A model generated the notes under the pieces. It saw only the letters and a program-made list of their open reading frames with translations. It was not told the DNA's origin and ran no database searches. 64,000 nt of DNA, from assembly GCF_000284035.1 (NCBI RefSeq), contig NC_016887.1:3596001-3660000 (forward strand), in the 5' to 3' direction. Positions 38,309 through 61,680 of the stretch are shown here, piece by piece. The first letter of the stretch is position 1; every line of letters begins with the position of its first letter. This DNA comes from Nocardia cyriacigeorgica GUH-2 (GTDB taxonomy: Bacteria > Actinomycetota > Actinomycetes > Mycobacteriales > Mycobacteriaceae). The translations under genes were made by a program, and so were the position numbers.

Positions 38309-39217
38309 TCAGTGGCTGGCGACCCGCCGGTAGCGCAGCAACGCCAGCGGCACCACCACCACGAGGATGGCCACCGAACAGATCACCGCGTACTCGACGC
38401 AATGCTCGGCGGGCCAGCCCGTCGGCGTCGCGAATGACGGCGGCGAACTGTTGTCGAACAACTTGCGTCCCGCCGCCGCGACCGCGGTGATCGGGTTCCA
38501 TTCCGCGATCGTGCGCAGCGGTCCGGGCAGGGTCTGCGCGGAGATGAACGCCGAGGAGATGAACGACAGCGGGAACATCCAGATCAACCCGACGCTCTGG
38601 GCCACCTCCACTGTCGGAGACAGCAACCCGGTCAACGCACCGACCCACGACATCGCGAACGCGAACAACAAGATCACCGCGAAGGCCAGCGCGGCATCGG
38701 TGATCGGGCCGTTGATCCGCCACCCGACGATATAGCCGCAGCCCACCATGACGATCAGGCTGAGGATGTTGACCACCAGATCCGACAGCGTCCGCCCAAG
38801 CAGCACCGCCAGCCGCGACATCGGCAGGGTCCGCATCCGGTCGATGATGCCCTTGTGCAGATCACCGGCCAATCCCACGGTGGTGAAGGCGGCGTTGAAC
38901 GCCACGGTCTGGGCGAAGATCCCGGCCAGCAGGAACTCCCGGTACTGGCTGCCGCCGAGCGAGGCACCGAAGATGTAGGCGAACAGGAACACGAACATCA
39001 GCGGCTGAATCGTGGCGGTCACCAGCAGCGTCGGCACGCGCAGGATGGTGAGCAGATTCCGGTACGCGACGATGGCGCTGTCGCGGAAGACCCGCCCGCG
39101 CGGCGACATATCCACCGCCGCCGCACGCGGTTTCGCCGCACCGCGGGCAGCACTGTCCGCCGCGGAATCCTCGGCCACGGGGGCTTGTTCACGTACCGCT
39201 GCCGGCGCTGGGCTCAC
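38309..39217 (-). CDS. ABC-2 type exporter permease (DrrB-like), linked to the NRPS
   Basis: 302 residues: a ~45-residue Ala-rich cytoplasmic start, then six helices of the ABC-2 membrane family (LLVTATIQPLMFVFLFAYIFG, LIVMVGCGYIVGW, AVILLFAFAMSWVGALTGLL, and others). The stretch GLAGDLHKGIIDRMRTLPMSRLAVLLGRTLSDL is the coupling-helix region typical of DrrB/NodJ permeases. It overlaps the ATPase gene by 4 bases. It presumably exports the product of the neighbouring NRPS. Confidence 0.9.
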   Translation of the reverse strand: MSPAPAAVREQAPVAEDSAADSAARGAAKPRAAAVDMSPRGRVFRDSAIVAYRNLLTILRVPTLLVTATIQPLMFVFLFAYIFGASLGGSQYREFLLAGIFAQTVAFNAAFTTVGLAGDLHKGIIDRMRTLPMSRLAVLLGRTLSDLVVNILSLIVMVGCGYIVGWRINGPITDAALAFAVILLFAFAMSWVGALTGLLSPTVEVAQSVGLIWMFPLSFISSAFISAQTLPGPLRTIAEWNPITAVAAAGRKLFDNSSPPSFATPTGWPAEHCVEYAVICSVAILVVVVPLALLRYRRVASH

Positions 39218-40199
39218 GACATGATCTCCTCTTGTACGTCATCGGATTCCGCCGCCGCGGGCGTGGGTGCCGCGGTGCCGGTGAGGGATAGGAATACGTC
39301 GTCGAGGGTGGGGCGATGCACGGTCGCGTCGACGACACACACACCGGCGTCGTCGAGCCGCCGCAGCGCCTCGACCATGGTGCGCGATCCCTCGCCCACC
39401 ACGATCGACACATCCTGGGTGCCGATCTCGTGCACCGGCTCCCCGATACCGACCTGAGCCAGCACCGACAGTGCGGGCTGGGCTTCCTGGCCGGCGGCGA
39501 GGGTGACCGTCAGCCGGTCACCGCCGATGGAGGTCTTCAATTCGTCGGCCGAACCGCGCGCGATCACCTTGCCCTTGTCGATGACGGTGATGCGGTCGGC
39601 GAGCTGGTCGGCCTCTTCGAGGTACTGGGTGGTCAGCAGCACGGTGGTGCCGTCGTCGACGAGATCGCCGATGACCCGCCACATGTCGAGCCTGCCGCGC
39701 GGATCGAGGCCGGTGGTGGGTTCGTCCAGTACCACCACCGGCGGCCGGGCCACCAGCGCACCCGCGAGGTCGAGCCTGCGGGCCATACCGCCGGAGTAGG
39801 TGCCCGCGCGGCGATCGGCGGCATGGTCGAGCCCGAACGCGGTGAGCAGTTCCCCGGCGCGGGCGGCGGCCTGCCGGTGCGACATGCCGTAGAGCCGGGC
39901 CACCATCCGCAGGTTCTCGTAGCCGGACAGATTCGCGTCGACGGCGGCGTACTGGCCCGACAGGCCGATGCGGCGGCGCGCGGCCGCGGGATCGCGCAGC
40001 ACGTCGACGCCCGCGACCTGAACCGAGCCCGCGCACGGGCGTAGCAACGTGGTGACGATGCGCACCGTGGTCGTCTTGCCTGCGCCGTTGGGCCCGAGCA
40101 ATCCCATGACGGTGCCCGCCGGGATCTGGATGTCGATCCCGTCGAGCACGCGCACTCGGCCGTAGTTCTTGACCAGGCCGAGAACTTCCACCGCCAGGC

Positions 40200-40203
<4 letters not shown>
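39214..40203 (-). CDS. ABC exporter ATP-binding protein (DrrA-like), linked to the NRPS
   Basis: 329 residues: Walker A GPNGAGKTTT, signature YSGGMARRLDLAGAL, Walker B VVVLDEPTTGLD, switch His region TTQYLEEADQLAD, then the C-terminal accessory domain of drug-resistance-type (DrrA) ATPases. An open frame runs further upstream into the NRPS, but GTG 40203 overlaps the NRPS stop TGA and starts the normal fold. It is therefore translated with the NRPS and the permease as one coupled unit. Confidence 0.92.
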
Positions 40204-53837
<13,634 letters not shown>

Positions 53838-54200
53838 CAATCACTCCGTTCTGCCGCTGTTCACGCAACTCCCCGAGCACCACCCGGCAGGCGCGCACGC
53901 GCCTAGCCGTAGGACGTAGTCCACGAATGATGATTCGGAGCGTCATGGCGGCCGGATGGCCGGGGGTTCGGATTTGTTTCACTTCCAACGGCCTTGGCAC
54001 AACGCCACTTTGGACAGCTACATTTTCGCTATCTGGCCGGGGCCGGAAACTTTACGACAGGAACGCCGGAAAAGCCGACGCCGGCGTGCCGGTTTCTTCG
54101 AGGCACGGCAATCGGCGGGCGAACTATCAATTCAGCGGTGCCCGAAGACCGCGCGTCCGATCGGACCGGACAGATAACGGGCGTTCGGTTAGCCGACCGC
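53838..54200. other. Intergenic region upstream of the NRPS
   Basis: About 360 bases between the lnt stop and the NRPS start, both on the minus strand. It must hold the NRPS promoter unless transcription reads through from lnt, but I see no convincing -35/-10 pair. GGAG sits six bases before the NRPS ATG. Around 54184-54194 GGCTAACCGAA (minus strand) matches one half of the IdeR iron box. There is no trace of the polyprenol-phosphate-mannose synthase gene that adjoins lnt in related genomes. Confidence 0.5.
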
Positions 54201-55937
54201 CTACAGAGCAGACGGATGCGCCGGAAATTCGGGTGAAGACGCCTGACCGGTCGGCTCGTTGCGCGGCCGGGTTCGCCGGCGGATTGCCGCGACCGCCAGC
54301 GCGCCCGCGGTGAGGATGATGGCCAGCCATTCCGGTGCCGCGCCGAGCCGGGTCGCGAGCGTCGTCGAGTCGCGCAACGGAAGCTGGGCGACCACCGCGG
54401 CGGGGACGAACAATTCGGTCTGCTGGCGCACCGCACCGTCGGCGGTGATCATGGCGCTGACGCCGGTGGTGGCCGCGACGACGAGCGCCCGTCCGTGTTC
54501 CACGGCCCGCACCCTCGACATGGCCAACTGCTGATAGGTCATCTCGCTGTCGCCGAAGGTCGCGTTGTTGGTCGGCACCGTCAGCAGCTGCGCACCGGCG
54601 GCCATGGAGTCGCGGAACGCCCGGTCGAAGGCCACTTCGTAACAGGTGGCCACGCCGAGGTCGACACCGTCGATGCGGACCGTGCCGTCGCCGTCACCGG
54701 GCACGAAATAACCGGCGCGGTCGGCGTATTCGGAGAACAGCCGGAAGAACCCGCGCATCGGCAGGTATTCGCCGAACGGCTGGATGATCCGCTTGTCGTG
54801 CCGCTCGGCCGGACCGGACTCCTCGGTCCACACCATCATCGAGTTGGTGGTGGTGCGGTCGTCGTTGACCAGCACCGCGCCGATCAGGATGGGGGCGCCC
54901 ACCCGGCGAGCGGCGCGGGTGATGATGGAAGCGGCGTCGGCATTGCGCAGCGGGTCGATATCGGAGGAGTTCTCCGGCCAGATCACCAGATCCGGTTGCG
55001 GTGCGCGTCCGGCGGCGATGTCGTCGGCCAGCTGTTCGGTGCGGCGGGCATGGTTGTCGAGGACGGCGCGGCGCTGGGCATTGAAGTCCAGGCCGAGGCG
55101 GGGCACGCTGCCCTGGATGGCGGCGACCGTGACGCTCGCGTATCCGTCGTCCGGGCCGGGTAGCGTGGGGCGCAGCGCCAGACCCGCCACCGGCATGACC
55201 GCGATGACGAGGACTGCGGCCAGGCCCGCACGCCGTCGGCTCCCTGGGGTCGGTTCGGCCACGACTCGGCGGGTAGGGCCGGTACCGGCAGCCTCGGCGG
55301 CGTCATGCGCGTCGTCTGCAGCGACGGCGTTCTCGGCCGGCTCGCATACCACCTTCTGACCGCCCCGCACCGCCACCACCAGGGCAGCGATCCCGGTGCC
55401 GGTCAGCGCGACCGCGAAGCCGACCAGTGGCGCGCCACCGTAGGCGGCCAGCGGGAGGAACCAGCCATCGGCCTGGCCGAAAGCCAACCGTCCCCAGGGG
55501 AATCCGCCGAACGGGAAACTGGAACGACCCCATTCCGCGGTCGTCCAGGCCAGGGCGATCCACAGCGGCCAGCCCGGCAGCGTCGCGAGCAGCCGCGCCA
55601 TCGCACCGAAGAGGCCGACATAGACCGCACAGGCCGCCGACAGCGCCAGCCACGGCACCGGGCCGACGTAGATGCCCGTCCACGGCAGCAACGGCAGGAA
55701 GAAGCCGAGCCCGGCCAGCAGGCCGTAACCGAAACCACCGCGCAGCCGGACCGCGCCACGCACGACGAGGGTGAGCAGCGCGATCCCGACCGGCGCCAGG
55801 AACCACCAGGGTCGCGGAGGAAAACTGCCGAACAGCAACAGACCGGCGACAATCGCCCCCGCCGCACGGACGAGAACCGGATGACGGTTGAGCACCGCTA
55901 CCGGCCGCGACCAGAATCCGGCGGACTCAGCCGCCAT
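54201..55937 (-). CDS. lnt: Apolipoprotein N-acyltransferase
   Basis: 578 residues: six or more N-terminal helices (residues 20-200), a charged loop with low-complexity insertion (about 200-245), then the nitrilase-like catalytic domain outside the membrane and a final helix near residue 545. The Glu-Lys-Cys triad is visible in LVIWPENSSD, HDKRIIQPFGEYLP and GVATCYEVAF. Lnt adds the third acyl chain to lipoproteins. In M. tuberculosis it is fused with a polyprenol-phosphate-mannose synthase (Ppm1); that domain is missing here. It overlaps the upstream amidohydrolase gene by 11 bases. Confidence 0.93.
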   Translation of the reverse strand: MAAESAGFWSRPVAVLNRHPVLVRAAGAIVAGLLLFGSFPPRPWWFLAPVGIALLTLVVRGAVRLRGGFGYGLLAGLGFFLPLLPWTGIYVGPVPWLALSAACAVYVGLFGAMARLLATLPGWPLWIALAWTTAEWGRSSFPFGGFPWGRLAFGQADGWFLPLAAYGGAPLVGFAVALTGTGIAALVVAVRGGQKVVCEPAENAVAADDAHDAAEAAGTGPTRRVVAEPTPGSRRRAGLAAVLVIAVMPVAGLALRPTLPGPDDGYASVTVAAIQGSVPRLGLDFNAQRRAVLDNHARRTEQLADDIAAGRAPQPDLVIWPENSSDIDPLRNADAASIITRAARRVGAPILIGAVLVNDDRTTTNSMMVWTEESGPAERHDKRIIQPFGEYLPMRGFFRLFSEYADRAGYFVPGDGDGTVRIDGVDLGVATCYEVAFDRAFRDSMAAGAQLLTVPTNNATFGDSEMTYQQLAMSRVRAVEHGRALVVAATTGVSAMITADGAVRQQTELFVPAAVVAQLPLRDSTTLATRLGAAPEWLAIILTAGALAVAAIRRRTRPRNEPTGQASSPEFPAHPSAL

Positions 55938-57531
55938 AGATGGTCACTCCCCGGTGCACCGTGCGCAGGCAGCGCGGCAGCGCGTCGTCCGGGGTGAGCG
56001 AGGGCAGGCCGGGCACCCGCGAGCGCGGATCGGTCGACCAGCGCTGCACCGAATCGGCGGCCGCGGCCACCACGAGCTCACCGGCTTCCCAGACCGCGTA
56101 TGAGGCGGGCGCGCCGGGCACCAGCGTGCCGGCCACGCCGTCGCGGACTCCGCCCGCGCGCCACGCACCCCGGGTGGCGGCGGCGAAGGCCGCCCGCGGC
56201 GAGACACCGTGACCGGGCGTGCGGTGCTCGGCGGCGGCGCGCACCGCGGCCCACGGATCCAGGCCGGTGACCGGCGCATCCGAGCCGATGGCCAGCGAGA
56301 TCCCGGCCGAGGCCATGGCCGCGAACGGGTTCAGCCGGGCGGCGCGTTCGGCGCCGAGGCGCGCGGCGTACATGCCGTCGGGGCCGCCCCACGCGGCGTC
56401 GAAGGCGGGTTGCACGCTCGCGATGACGCCCCAGGCGGCCAGCTTGGTGATCTGCTCGGCGTCGATCATCTCCGCGTGCTCGATCCGGTGCCCGCGCGTG
56501 GCCACCGCCGGACCGCCGAGTTCGTCAACCACGGCGCCGATGCCGGCGACCACGGCGTCCATCGCGGCATCGCCGATGACGTGGAAGCCGGCCTGGATCC
56601 CGGCTTCGGTGCAGGCCCGCACATGCGCGGCGATCGCGTCGGCGTCCAGGTAGCCGAATCCGGTGCCCTCGCCGTCGGCGTAGGGTTCGCGCAGCCAGGC
56701 GGTGCGCGAACCGAGCGAGCCGTCGACGAACAGGTCACCGGCCAGGGCGTGCACGCCGAGCTCGGCCACCAGCGCCTTGGCTTCCTCGGCGCTGCGCACG
56801 GCCTGTCCCCAGTTGACGCGGACCTCCACGCCGTGGTCGAAGGCCAGCAGCTCGCGCACGTCGGTCTCGCCGGAGATCTCCGGGCCCGCGCATTCGTGCA
56901 CGGCGACGATGCCGTGCGCGGCGGCGTGATCGAGGGCGGCGCGCCGGGCGGCGTCGCGCTGCGCACGGTCGAGCGCGGCCAGCGTCGCAGCGCGCACCAG
57001 ATGGTGGGCCTGCGCGCGCAGTGGTTCGGTGCGGCTGAATCCGGTAGCGCCGCTCAGCTCGGGTACGGCGTCGAGCACGGCGGTGGATACGACGGCGGAA
57101 TGCGCGTCGACGCGCGAGAGATAGACCTGCCTGCCGCGGTCGGCGCCGAGGGCGGCATCGATATCGGCGGCGGTCGGGGGTCGCTGTTCCGGCCAGCGGG
57201 TCTCGTCCCAGCCGTCACCGATGATCACCGCGCCCGGATGCGCTGCGGCGAAGGCGGTGAGCAGTTCCATGCAGTGGGTGAGCGAGCGCGCGCCGGACAG
57301 ATCCAGTCCGGTCAGTTGCAAGCCGAGCGCGGTGGTGTGCAGGTGTGGTTCCACAAAGGCCGGGGCTACGAAAGCACCGTCGAGGTCGACGATCTCGGCA
57401 TCGGGATGCAGTGCGCGGCCCACCCGGTCGGCGCCCAGCCACACCACGGTGCCGTCGGTGACCGCCATCGCGGTCGCGTCCGGGGAACTGGAACTGTAGA
57501 TACGACCACCGACCAGCAACTGGGTACTCAC
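55927..57531 (-). CDS. Amidohydrolase family protein (YtcJ-like)
   Basis: 534 residues of the metal-dependent amidohydrolase superfamily. The first metal motif is VEPHLHTT (about residues 60-67). Later His/Asp ligands are in DAHSAVVS, AVHECAG, GFHVIGDAAMD, GHRIEHAEM and AIGSDAPVTGLDPW, the arrangement of YtcJ-like (amidohydro_3) proteins. The specific substrate is unknown. ATG 57531 starts a short beta-sandwich segment as expected. It is cotranscribed with lnt, and an orthologous gene position next to Ppm1 exists in mycobacteria. Confidence 0.88.
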   Translation of the reverse strand: MSTQLLVGGRIYSSSSPDATAMAVTDGTVVWLGADRVGRALHPDAEIVDLDGAFVAPAFVEPHLHTTALGLQLTGLDLSGARSLTHCMELLTAFAAAHPGAVIIGDGWDETRWPEQRPPTAADIDAALGADRGRQVYLSRVDAHSAVVSTAVLDAVPELSGATGFSRTEPLRAQAHHLVRAATLAALDRAQRDAARRAALDHAAAHGIVAVHECAGPEISGETDVRELLAFDHGVEVRVNWGQAVRSAEEAKALVAELGVHALAGDLFVDGSLGSRTAWLREPYADGEGTGFGYLDADAIAAHVRACTEAGIQAGFHVIGDAAMDAVVAGIGAVVDELGGPAVATRGHRIEHAEMIDAEQITKLAAWGVIASVQPAFDAAWGGPDGMYAARLGAERAARLNPFAAMASAGISLAIGSDAPVTGLDPWAAVRAAAEHRTPGHGVSPRAAFAAATRGAWRAGGVRDGVAGTLVPGAPASYAVWEAGELVVAAAADSVQRWSTDPRSRVPGLPSLTPDDALPRCLRTVHRGVTIYGG

Positions 57532-57618
57532 GATCGACCAGTCTGCCAGTGCCGCATCCGCGCCCGGGCACCGGCGGGTGCGGCGCCGATCACCTCTGCG
57601 CCGAACTCGGCGCGGGCC

Positions 57619-58101
57619 TCAGGCGCCTTCGATGGCACGCCGGGCGCCGGGGCGCGGATCGTCGTACCACTCGGTGACGACGACGCCGTCGACCACATCA
57701 TCACCATCGATGACGACCCCGCGGTAGGGCATGCGCGCGGCCACCCGCTGCATCCGGCGCGCGGCCACCGCCGCGACCAGCGGACGCAGCAGCGCCCGCG
57801 TCGGCGGCACGAGCAGCAGCAACCCGAACACCGAGGTGACCAGGCCCGGCACGAACATCAGCACGCTGCCTGCGGCCACCAGCGCACCGTCGGCCACGGC
57901 GGTGCCCGGGGTGATCTCGCCGCGTCCGGCGCGGCGGAACTGTTCGAACACCCGCCGGCCCTGTGAGCCGATGAGCAGCATTCCCGCGGCCGAGCAGGCG
58001 ATCAGCACGAGGATGGCAGGCATCACGCCGAGCCACTGCGCGACACCGACGAAGGCGGCGATCTCGATGACGAGGTAGGCGAGGAATACAACTGCGGGCA
58101 T
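57619..58101 (-). CDS. fxsA: FxsA family membrane protein
   Basis: 160 residues with the FxsA layout: helix 1 (VVFLAYLVIEIAAFVGVAQWLG), helix 2 (AILVLIACSAAGMLLIGSQG), then GALVAAGSVLMFVPGLVTSVFGLLLLVPPTRALLR. Cytoplasmic membrane protein; in E. coli overexpression relieves phage T7 exclusion by the F plasmid. The actinobacterial role is unknown. ATG 58101 follows AAGGAA. In M. tuberculosis fxsA (Rv2053c) is also near ppm1 and rbpA, which supports the synteny argument. Confidence 0.9.
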   Translation of the reverse strand: MPAVVFLAYLVIEIAAFVGVAQWLGVMPAILVLIACSAAGMLLIGSQGRRVFEQFRRAGRGEITPGTAVADGALVAAGSVLMFVPGLVTSVFGLLLLVPPTRALLRPLVAAVAARRMQRVAARMPYRGVVIDGDDVVDGVVVTEWYDDPRPGARRAIEGA

Positions 58102-58182
58102 GACGTTCCTTCCGGACGATCTACCCACTCAACGTCCGGGGCCGCGATTTTTCTCCCGGCCCGCGCACCCGGGTAGCCGAGC

Positions 58183-58842
58183 TCACCCGCCGGGGCGGAC
58201 GAGTCCGGTTTCGTAGGCCAGCACCACCGCTTGCACGCGGTCGCGCAGACCGAGTTTCGTCAGCACCCGTCCGACGTGGGTTTTCACCGTCGCCTCGGAC
58301 AGGAACAGTTGGGCGGCGATCTCGGCGTTGGAGCGACCTGCGGCGATCTGTTCGAGCACCTCGCGTTCGCGGGCGGTGAGCACGTCGAGCACGCCCGGAT
58401 CGCGGGTGCGGCCGGGGTTCTCGCTGATCATGCGGTCGAGCAGGCGTTTGGTGACTTTGGGTGAGACCACCGCGTCACCGGCGGCGACGCTGCGGATGGC
58501 CGAGATCAGGTCCTCGGGCGGGGTGTCCTTGAGCAGGAAACCGCTGGCGCCGGCGCGCAGCGCACCCAGGGCGTGCTCGTCCAGGTCGAAGGTGGTCATG
58601 ACCAGGACTCGGCTGCCGTGTCCGGCCTCGACGATCTGGGTGGTGGCGGTGACGCCGTCGACGACGGGCATCCGCACATCCATCAGCACCACGTCGGGTT
58701 TGAGCTCGCTCGCCTGGGTCACCGCGAGCGCGCCGTTGGCGGCTTCGCCGATCACTTCGATATCGGGGTGCGCACCGAGCACCATTTTCAGGCCCATGCG
58801 CATGAGTTCCTGGTCGTCGACAACGAGAACGGTGATCGGCAC
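58183..58842 (-). CDS. NarL/LuxR-family response regulator
   Basis: 219 residues: receiver domain (DD 9-10, phospho-acceptor Asp 55 in VVLMDVRMP, Thr in VMTTFD, Lys in GFLLKDTPP) and a C-terminal LuxR-type helix-turn-helix (LTAREREVLEQIAAGRSNAEIAAQLFLSEATVKTHVGRVL, cited by its ends LTARERE and VKTHVGRVL). It lies 44 bases after the kinase gene on the same strand and is its obvious partner. The target genes are unknown. Confidence 0.94.
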   Translation of the reverse strand: MPITVLVVDDQELMRMGLKMVLGAHPDIEVIGEAANGALAVTQASELKPDVVLMDVRMPVVDGVTATTQIVEAGHGSRVLVMTTFDLDEHALGALRAGASGFLLKDTPPEDLISAIRSVAAGDAVVSPKVTKRLLDRMISENPGRTRDPGVLDVLTAREREVLEQIAAGRSNAEIAAQLFLSEATVKTHVGRVLTKLGLRDRVQAVVLAYETGLVRPGG

Positions 58843-58886
58843 GCACCACAGCGTAGTGGGCGGGGTACGCGGTGCCGTCGGGCCGC

Positions 58887-60053
58887 TCAGTCGGGCTGCA
58901 CCAGCGGGATGGTGGCCCGCACCCGCCAGGAGCCGTCGGGGGTGCGGCCCGCGTCCATGGCTCCGCCGAGCACCGCGACCCGTTCGCGCATGCCGGCCAG
59001 CCCGAGGCCGCTGCCGGTGATCCGGTTCTCCGGTTCCCGCACCGGCACGCCACCGGAGTCGGTGACCTCGATCAGCACATCGTCGTCGCGGCGTTGCACG
59101 CGCACCCAGGCCTTCGGGTGGGCGCCGGCGTGGCGCAGGGTGTTGGTCAGCGATTCCTGCACGATGCGGTGCACGCCGAGGCTGATCTCGGGGGCGATGT
59201 CGTCGAGTTCGCCGGTCATCTCCAGTTCCACCGCCAGGCCGGTGCCGCGCATCATCTCCACCACCTTGGCCAGGCCCGCGGTGCCGTGCTGGGGCAGTTG
59301 GTCGGGTGCGTGCTCGGTGCGCAGCAGGGCGACGGTGCGGCGCAGTTCGCGCAGCGCTTCGCGGCCGGTGGCGGCGATGGTGGTGACGGCCTGCTCGGCG
59401 GCATCAGGGTCGTGGCGCAGCGCGTATTTCGCACCGTCGGCTTGGACGATGATGACGCTCACCGCGTGGGCCACCACATCGTGGAGTTCGCGGGCGATGC
59501 GGGTGCGTTCGGCCGACACCGCGTCGTGGGCCCGGCGTTCCCGGTCGTAGTCGGCGACCGCGAGGCGCGCGGCGACCTCGGTGTCGTAGGCGTGGCGGGC
59601 GCCGATGAATTCGGCCAGCGTCCAGCACAGGGCGTACAGCACGACGACGAAGGCCAGGTCGGTCCCGGCGGGGAAGCCGGTCGCGAGCATCGACAGACCG
59701 GTGTCGAGGACCAGACCGACCAGGAAGAGCAGCCCCTCGCGGCGGCCGACATAGGCCACCAGGGTGTAGAGCATGATGCCGAGTCCGAGCAGCGCCACGT
59801 GCTCGGACTCCTCCTCGGTCAGATAGCTGACCGCCGTGGTGGTGATCGACAGCCCGAGCAGGGTCGCCGCCATCAGCCGCGGATAGACCCGGCGCAGGAT
59901 CATCGGCAGCGGCAACACCAGCGACAGGGCCACGAAGGAGATTTTGTTGTGCGCGGTCGATACCCCGAGCACATCGAGCACCAGGAGCACTCCGGCGAGC
60001 ATCGAGTCGGCGACGATCGGCTTGCCGCGAAGCCACAGACTGAACCTGCGCAT
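58887..60053 (-). CDS. Sensor histidine kinase, HisKA_3 (NarL-partner) type
   Basis: 388 residues: about five to six N-terminal helices (residues 15-165) with no large external domain, then ERTRIARELHDVVAHAVSV with phospho-acceptor His 191, and a degenerate-N-box HATPase (VQESLTNTLRHAG, GSGLGLAGMRERV). It belongs to the DesK-like group common in actinobacteria. The frame is open far upstream, but ATG 60053 begins the natural membrane domain. It is divergent from the TSUP permease with 72 bases between them. Confidence 0.92.
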   Translation of the reverse strand: MRRFSLWLRGKPIVADSMLAGVLLVLDVLGVSTAHNKISFVALSLVLPLPMILRRVYPRLMAATLLGLSITTTAVSYLTEEESEHVALLGLGIMLYTLVAYVGRREGLLFLVGLVLDTGLSMLATGFPAGTDLAFVVVLYALCWTLAEFIGARHAYDTEVAARLAVADYDRERRAHDAVSAERTRIARELHDVVAHAVSVIIVQADGAKYALRHDPDAAEQAVTTIAATGREALRELRRTVALLRTEHAPDQLPQHGTAGLAKVVEMMRGTGLAVELEMTGELDDIAPEISLGVHRIVQESLTNTLRHAGAHPKAWVRVQRRDDDVLIEVTDSGGVPVREPENRITGSGLGLAGMRERVAVLGGAMDAGRTPDGSWRVRATIPLVQPD

Positions 60054-60125
60054 GCCGTTCAGCGTATGGGTGGCCCGGCACCGGACCGCGCGGACGCGCA
60101 CGCGATCCGCCCCGGTGGACCGGTC

Positions 60126-60920
60126 ATGGGATGTTTCTGGTTGTCTTGGATCGTGGAGATCACCGACTGGGCGGTTCTGTTGACCGCGGCGACGGCTGCC
60201 GGCTGGGTGGATGCCGTGGTCGGCGGCGGCGGTCTTATCGTGCTGCCGACACTGCTGCTGGTGGCGCCCGGTATCGCCCCGCAGACCGCCCTGGGCACCA
60301 ACAAGCTCTCCGCGGTGGCGGGCACGACCGCGGCGGTGGTGACCTTCTCCCGCAAGGTGCCGATCCGCTGGCGCGTGCTGCTCCCGGCGGCGTTGATCGC
60401 GGCCGTGGCGGCGGCGACCGGTGCGGCCGCGGTGTCGCTGATCGATCGTGACCTGTTCATTCCGATCGTGCTGGTGGTGCTGGTCGGCGTGGCGATCTTC
60501 GTGACCGCGCGGCCGTCGGTGGGCGTCACCCTCGCCACGCACCCGCCGACTCGCCGCAAGTTCATCCTCGTGGTGGCCCTGGCCGCCGGGCTGATCGGTT
60601 TCTACGACGGGCTGCTCGGCCCCGGCACCGGCACCTTCCTGATCATCACCTTCGCGACGCTGCTCGGCACCGAGTTCGTGCGGGCCGCGGCCATGGCGAA
60701 GGTGATCAACTGCGGATCGAATGTGGGCGCGCTGATCTTCTTCGGCGCGACCGGCCACATCCTGTGGGCGCTGGGCGCGGCGATGGCGGTGGGCAATATC
60801 GCGGGCGCGGTGGTGGGTTCGCGCATGGCGTTGAGCCGGGGCGCGGAATTCGTGCGGGTAGTTCTGTTGGTGGTGGTGATCGCGATGGTGCTGCGGCTGG
60901 GCTGGCAGCAGTTCGGCTGA
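60126..60920 (+). CDS. TSUP family permease (sulfite exporter TauE/SafE type)
   Basis: 264 residues with eight predicted helices. The family signature is duplicated: GWVDAVVGGGGLIVLPTLLL with TNKLSAVAGTTAAVVTF in the first half, and GFYDGLLGPGTGTFLIITF with MAKVINCGSNVGALIFF in the second. Members carry organosulfur compounds or other anions across the membrane; the substrate here is unknown. ATG 60126 is taken as the start. A TetR gene ends 2 bases beyond its stop in the convergent direction. Confidence 0.9.
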   Translation: MGCFWLSWIVEITDWAVLLTAATAAGWVDAVVGGGGLIVLPTLLLVAPGIAPQTALGTNKLSAVAGTTAAVVTFSRKVPIRWRVLLPAALIAAVAAATGAAAVSLIDRDLFIPIVLVVLVGVAIFVTARPSVGVTLATHPPTRRKFILVVALAAGLIGFYDGLLGPGTGTFLIITFATLLGTEFVRAAAMAKVINCGSNVGALIFFGATGHILWALGAAMAVGNIAGAVVGSRMALSRGAEFVRVVLLVVVIAMVLRLGWQQFG

Positions 60921-60922
60921 GG

Positions 60923-61570
60923 TCAGACCCGCGCGAGCCAGGGCCGCAGGACCTCGGAGGTGGTCTCGTGAATCTTGCGCTGCAACCGTTCCCCGTCCTC
61001 GATGCCGATCTGCGGGCCCTGGAACAGCACCGTCAGCGCACCCGACACCGCGCCGACCACCGCACCCACCAGCGCGGCCGCTCCGACCTCGTCGAATTCG
61101 GCCGGGAACGCCGCGTGCAGCTGCCGGGCGATCTCGCGCTGAGCCACCAGCTGCGCGTGGGCCGCGCGCCCGCTCACCGCGGGGACGGTGCGCGAGACCT
61201 GCGCGCGCAGCGCGGCGATGCGGGCGTAGAGATCGTCGATGAGGTGTTCGCCGGGATTGTCGCCGGCCGCGCGTAAGGCACGTAGCAGCACTTCCACCGG
61301 ACGCTCCCCCGGCCGCCGCGAGGCGATGGCGACCACCGCGGCGCGGACCCGGTCATCGGGTTCGGGAAACAGCAGCTCTTCTTTACTGGCGAAGTAATTG
61401 AAGAAGGTGCGGGTGCCCACCTCGGCGACGGCGGCGATATCGGCCACGGTCGTTTCCTCATAGCCTCTGGTCTCGAACAGTTCGACTGCGGCCTCGAGCA
61501 GAGCGCGGCGGGTACGTTCTCGTTTGCGATCACGGAGGGCGGAAGGCGGCACGCGGGCACAGTACGACAT
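60923..61570 (-). CDS. TetR-family transcriptional regulator
   Basis: About 215 residues: N-terminal helix-turn-helix (RTRRALLEAAVELFETRGYEETTVADIA, then VGTRTFFNYFASKEELLF) and a helical ligand-binding domain. It is of the MftR-like or general actinobacterial type. The open frame extends to 61663, overlapping the tldD promoter; ATG 61570 (MSYCARVPPS) or GTG at about 61549 are better starts. The target is not obvious; it is divergent from tldD with about 110 bases between. Confidence 0.88.
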   Translation of the reverse strand: MSYCARVPPSALRDRKRERTRRALLEAAVELFETRGYEETTVADIAAVAEVGTRTFFNYFASKEELLFPEPDDRVRAAVVAIASRRPGERPVEVLLRALRAAGDNPGEHLIDDLYARIAALRAQVSRTVPAVSGRAAHAQLVAQREIARQLHAAFPAEFDEVGAAALVGAVVGAVSGALTVLFQGPQIGIEDGERLQRKIHETTSEVLRPWLARV

Positions 61571-61680
61571 CTGCTCGCGTGGGCGTGGTAGGCGCGAGCA
61601 CCGCGTCCCGCTTCGATACCACTGTGCAGGCCCGCGGTATTCGGCGGCGGCTGTCGGTGGCACCGGCTACCGTGTGCGGG

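Noticed and set aside
54184..54194. IdeR iron box controlling the NRPS
   Set aside because: Only one half-site matches well (about 12 of 19 positions overall by hand count), and it lies some 350 bases upstream at the lnt stop. Not enough to call the NRPS iron-regulated.
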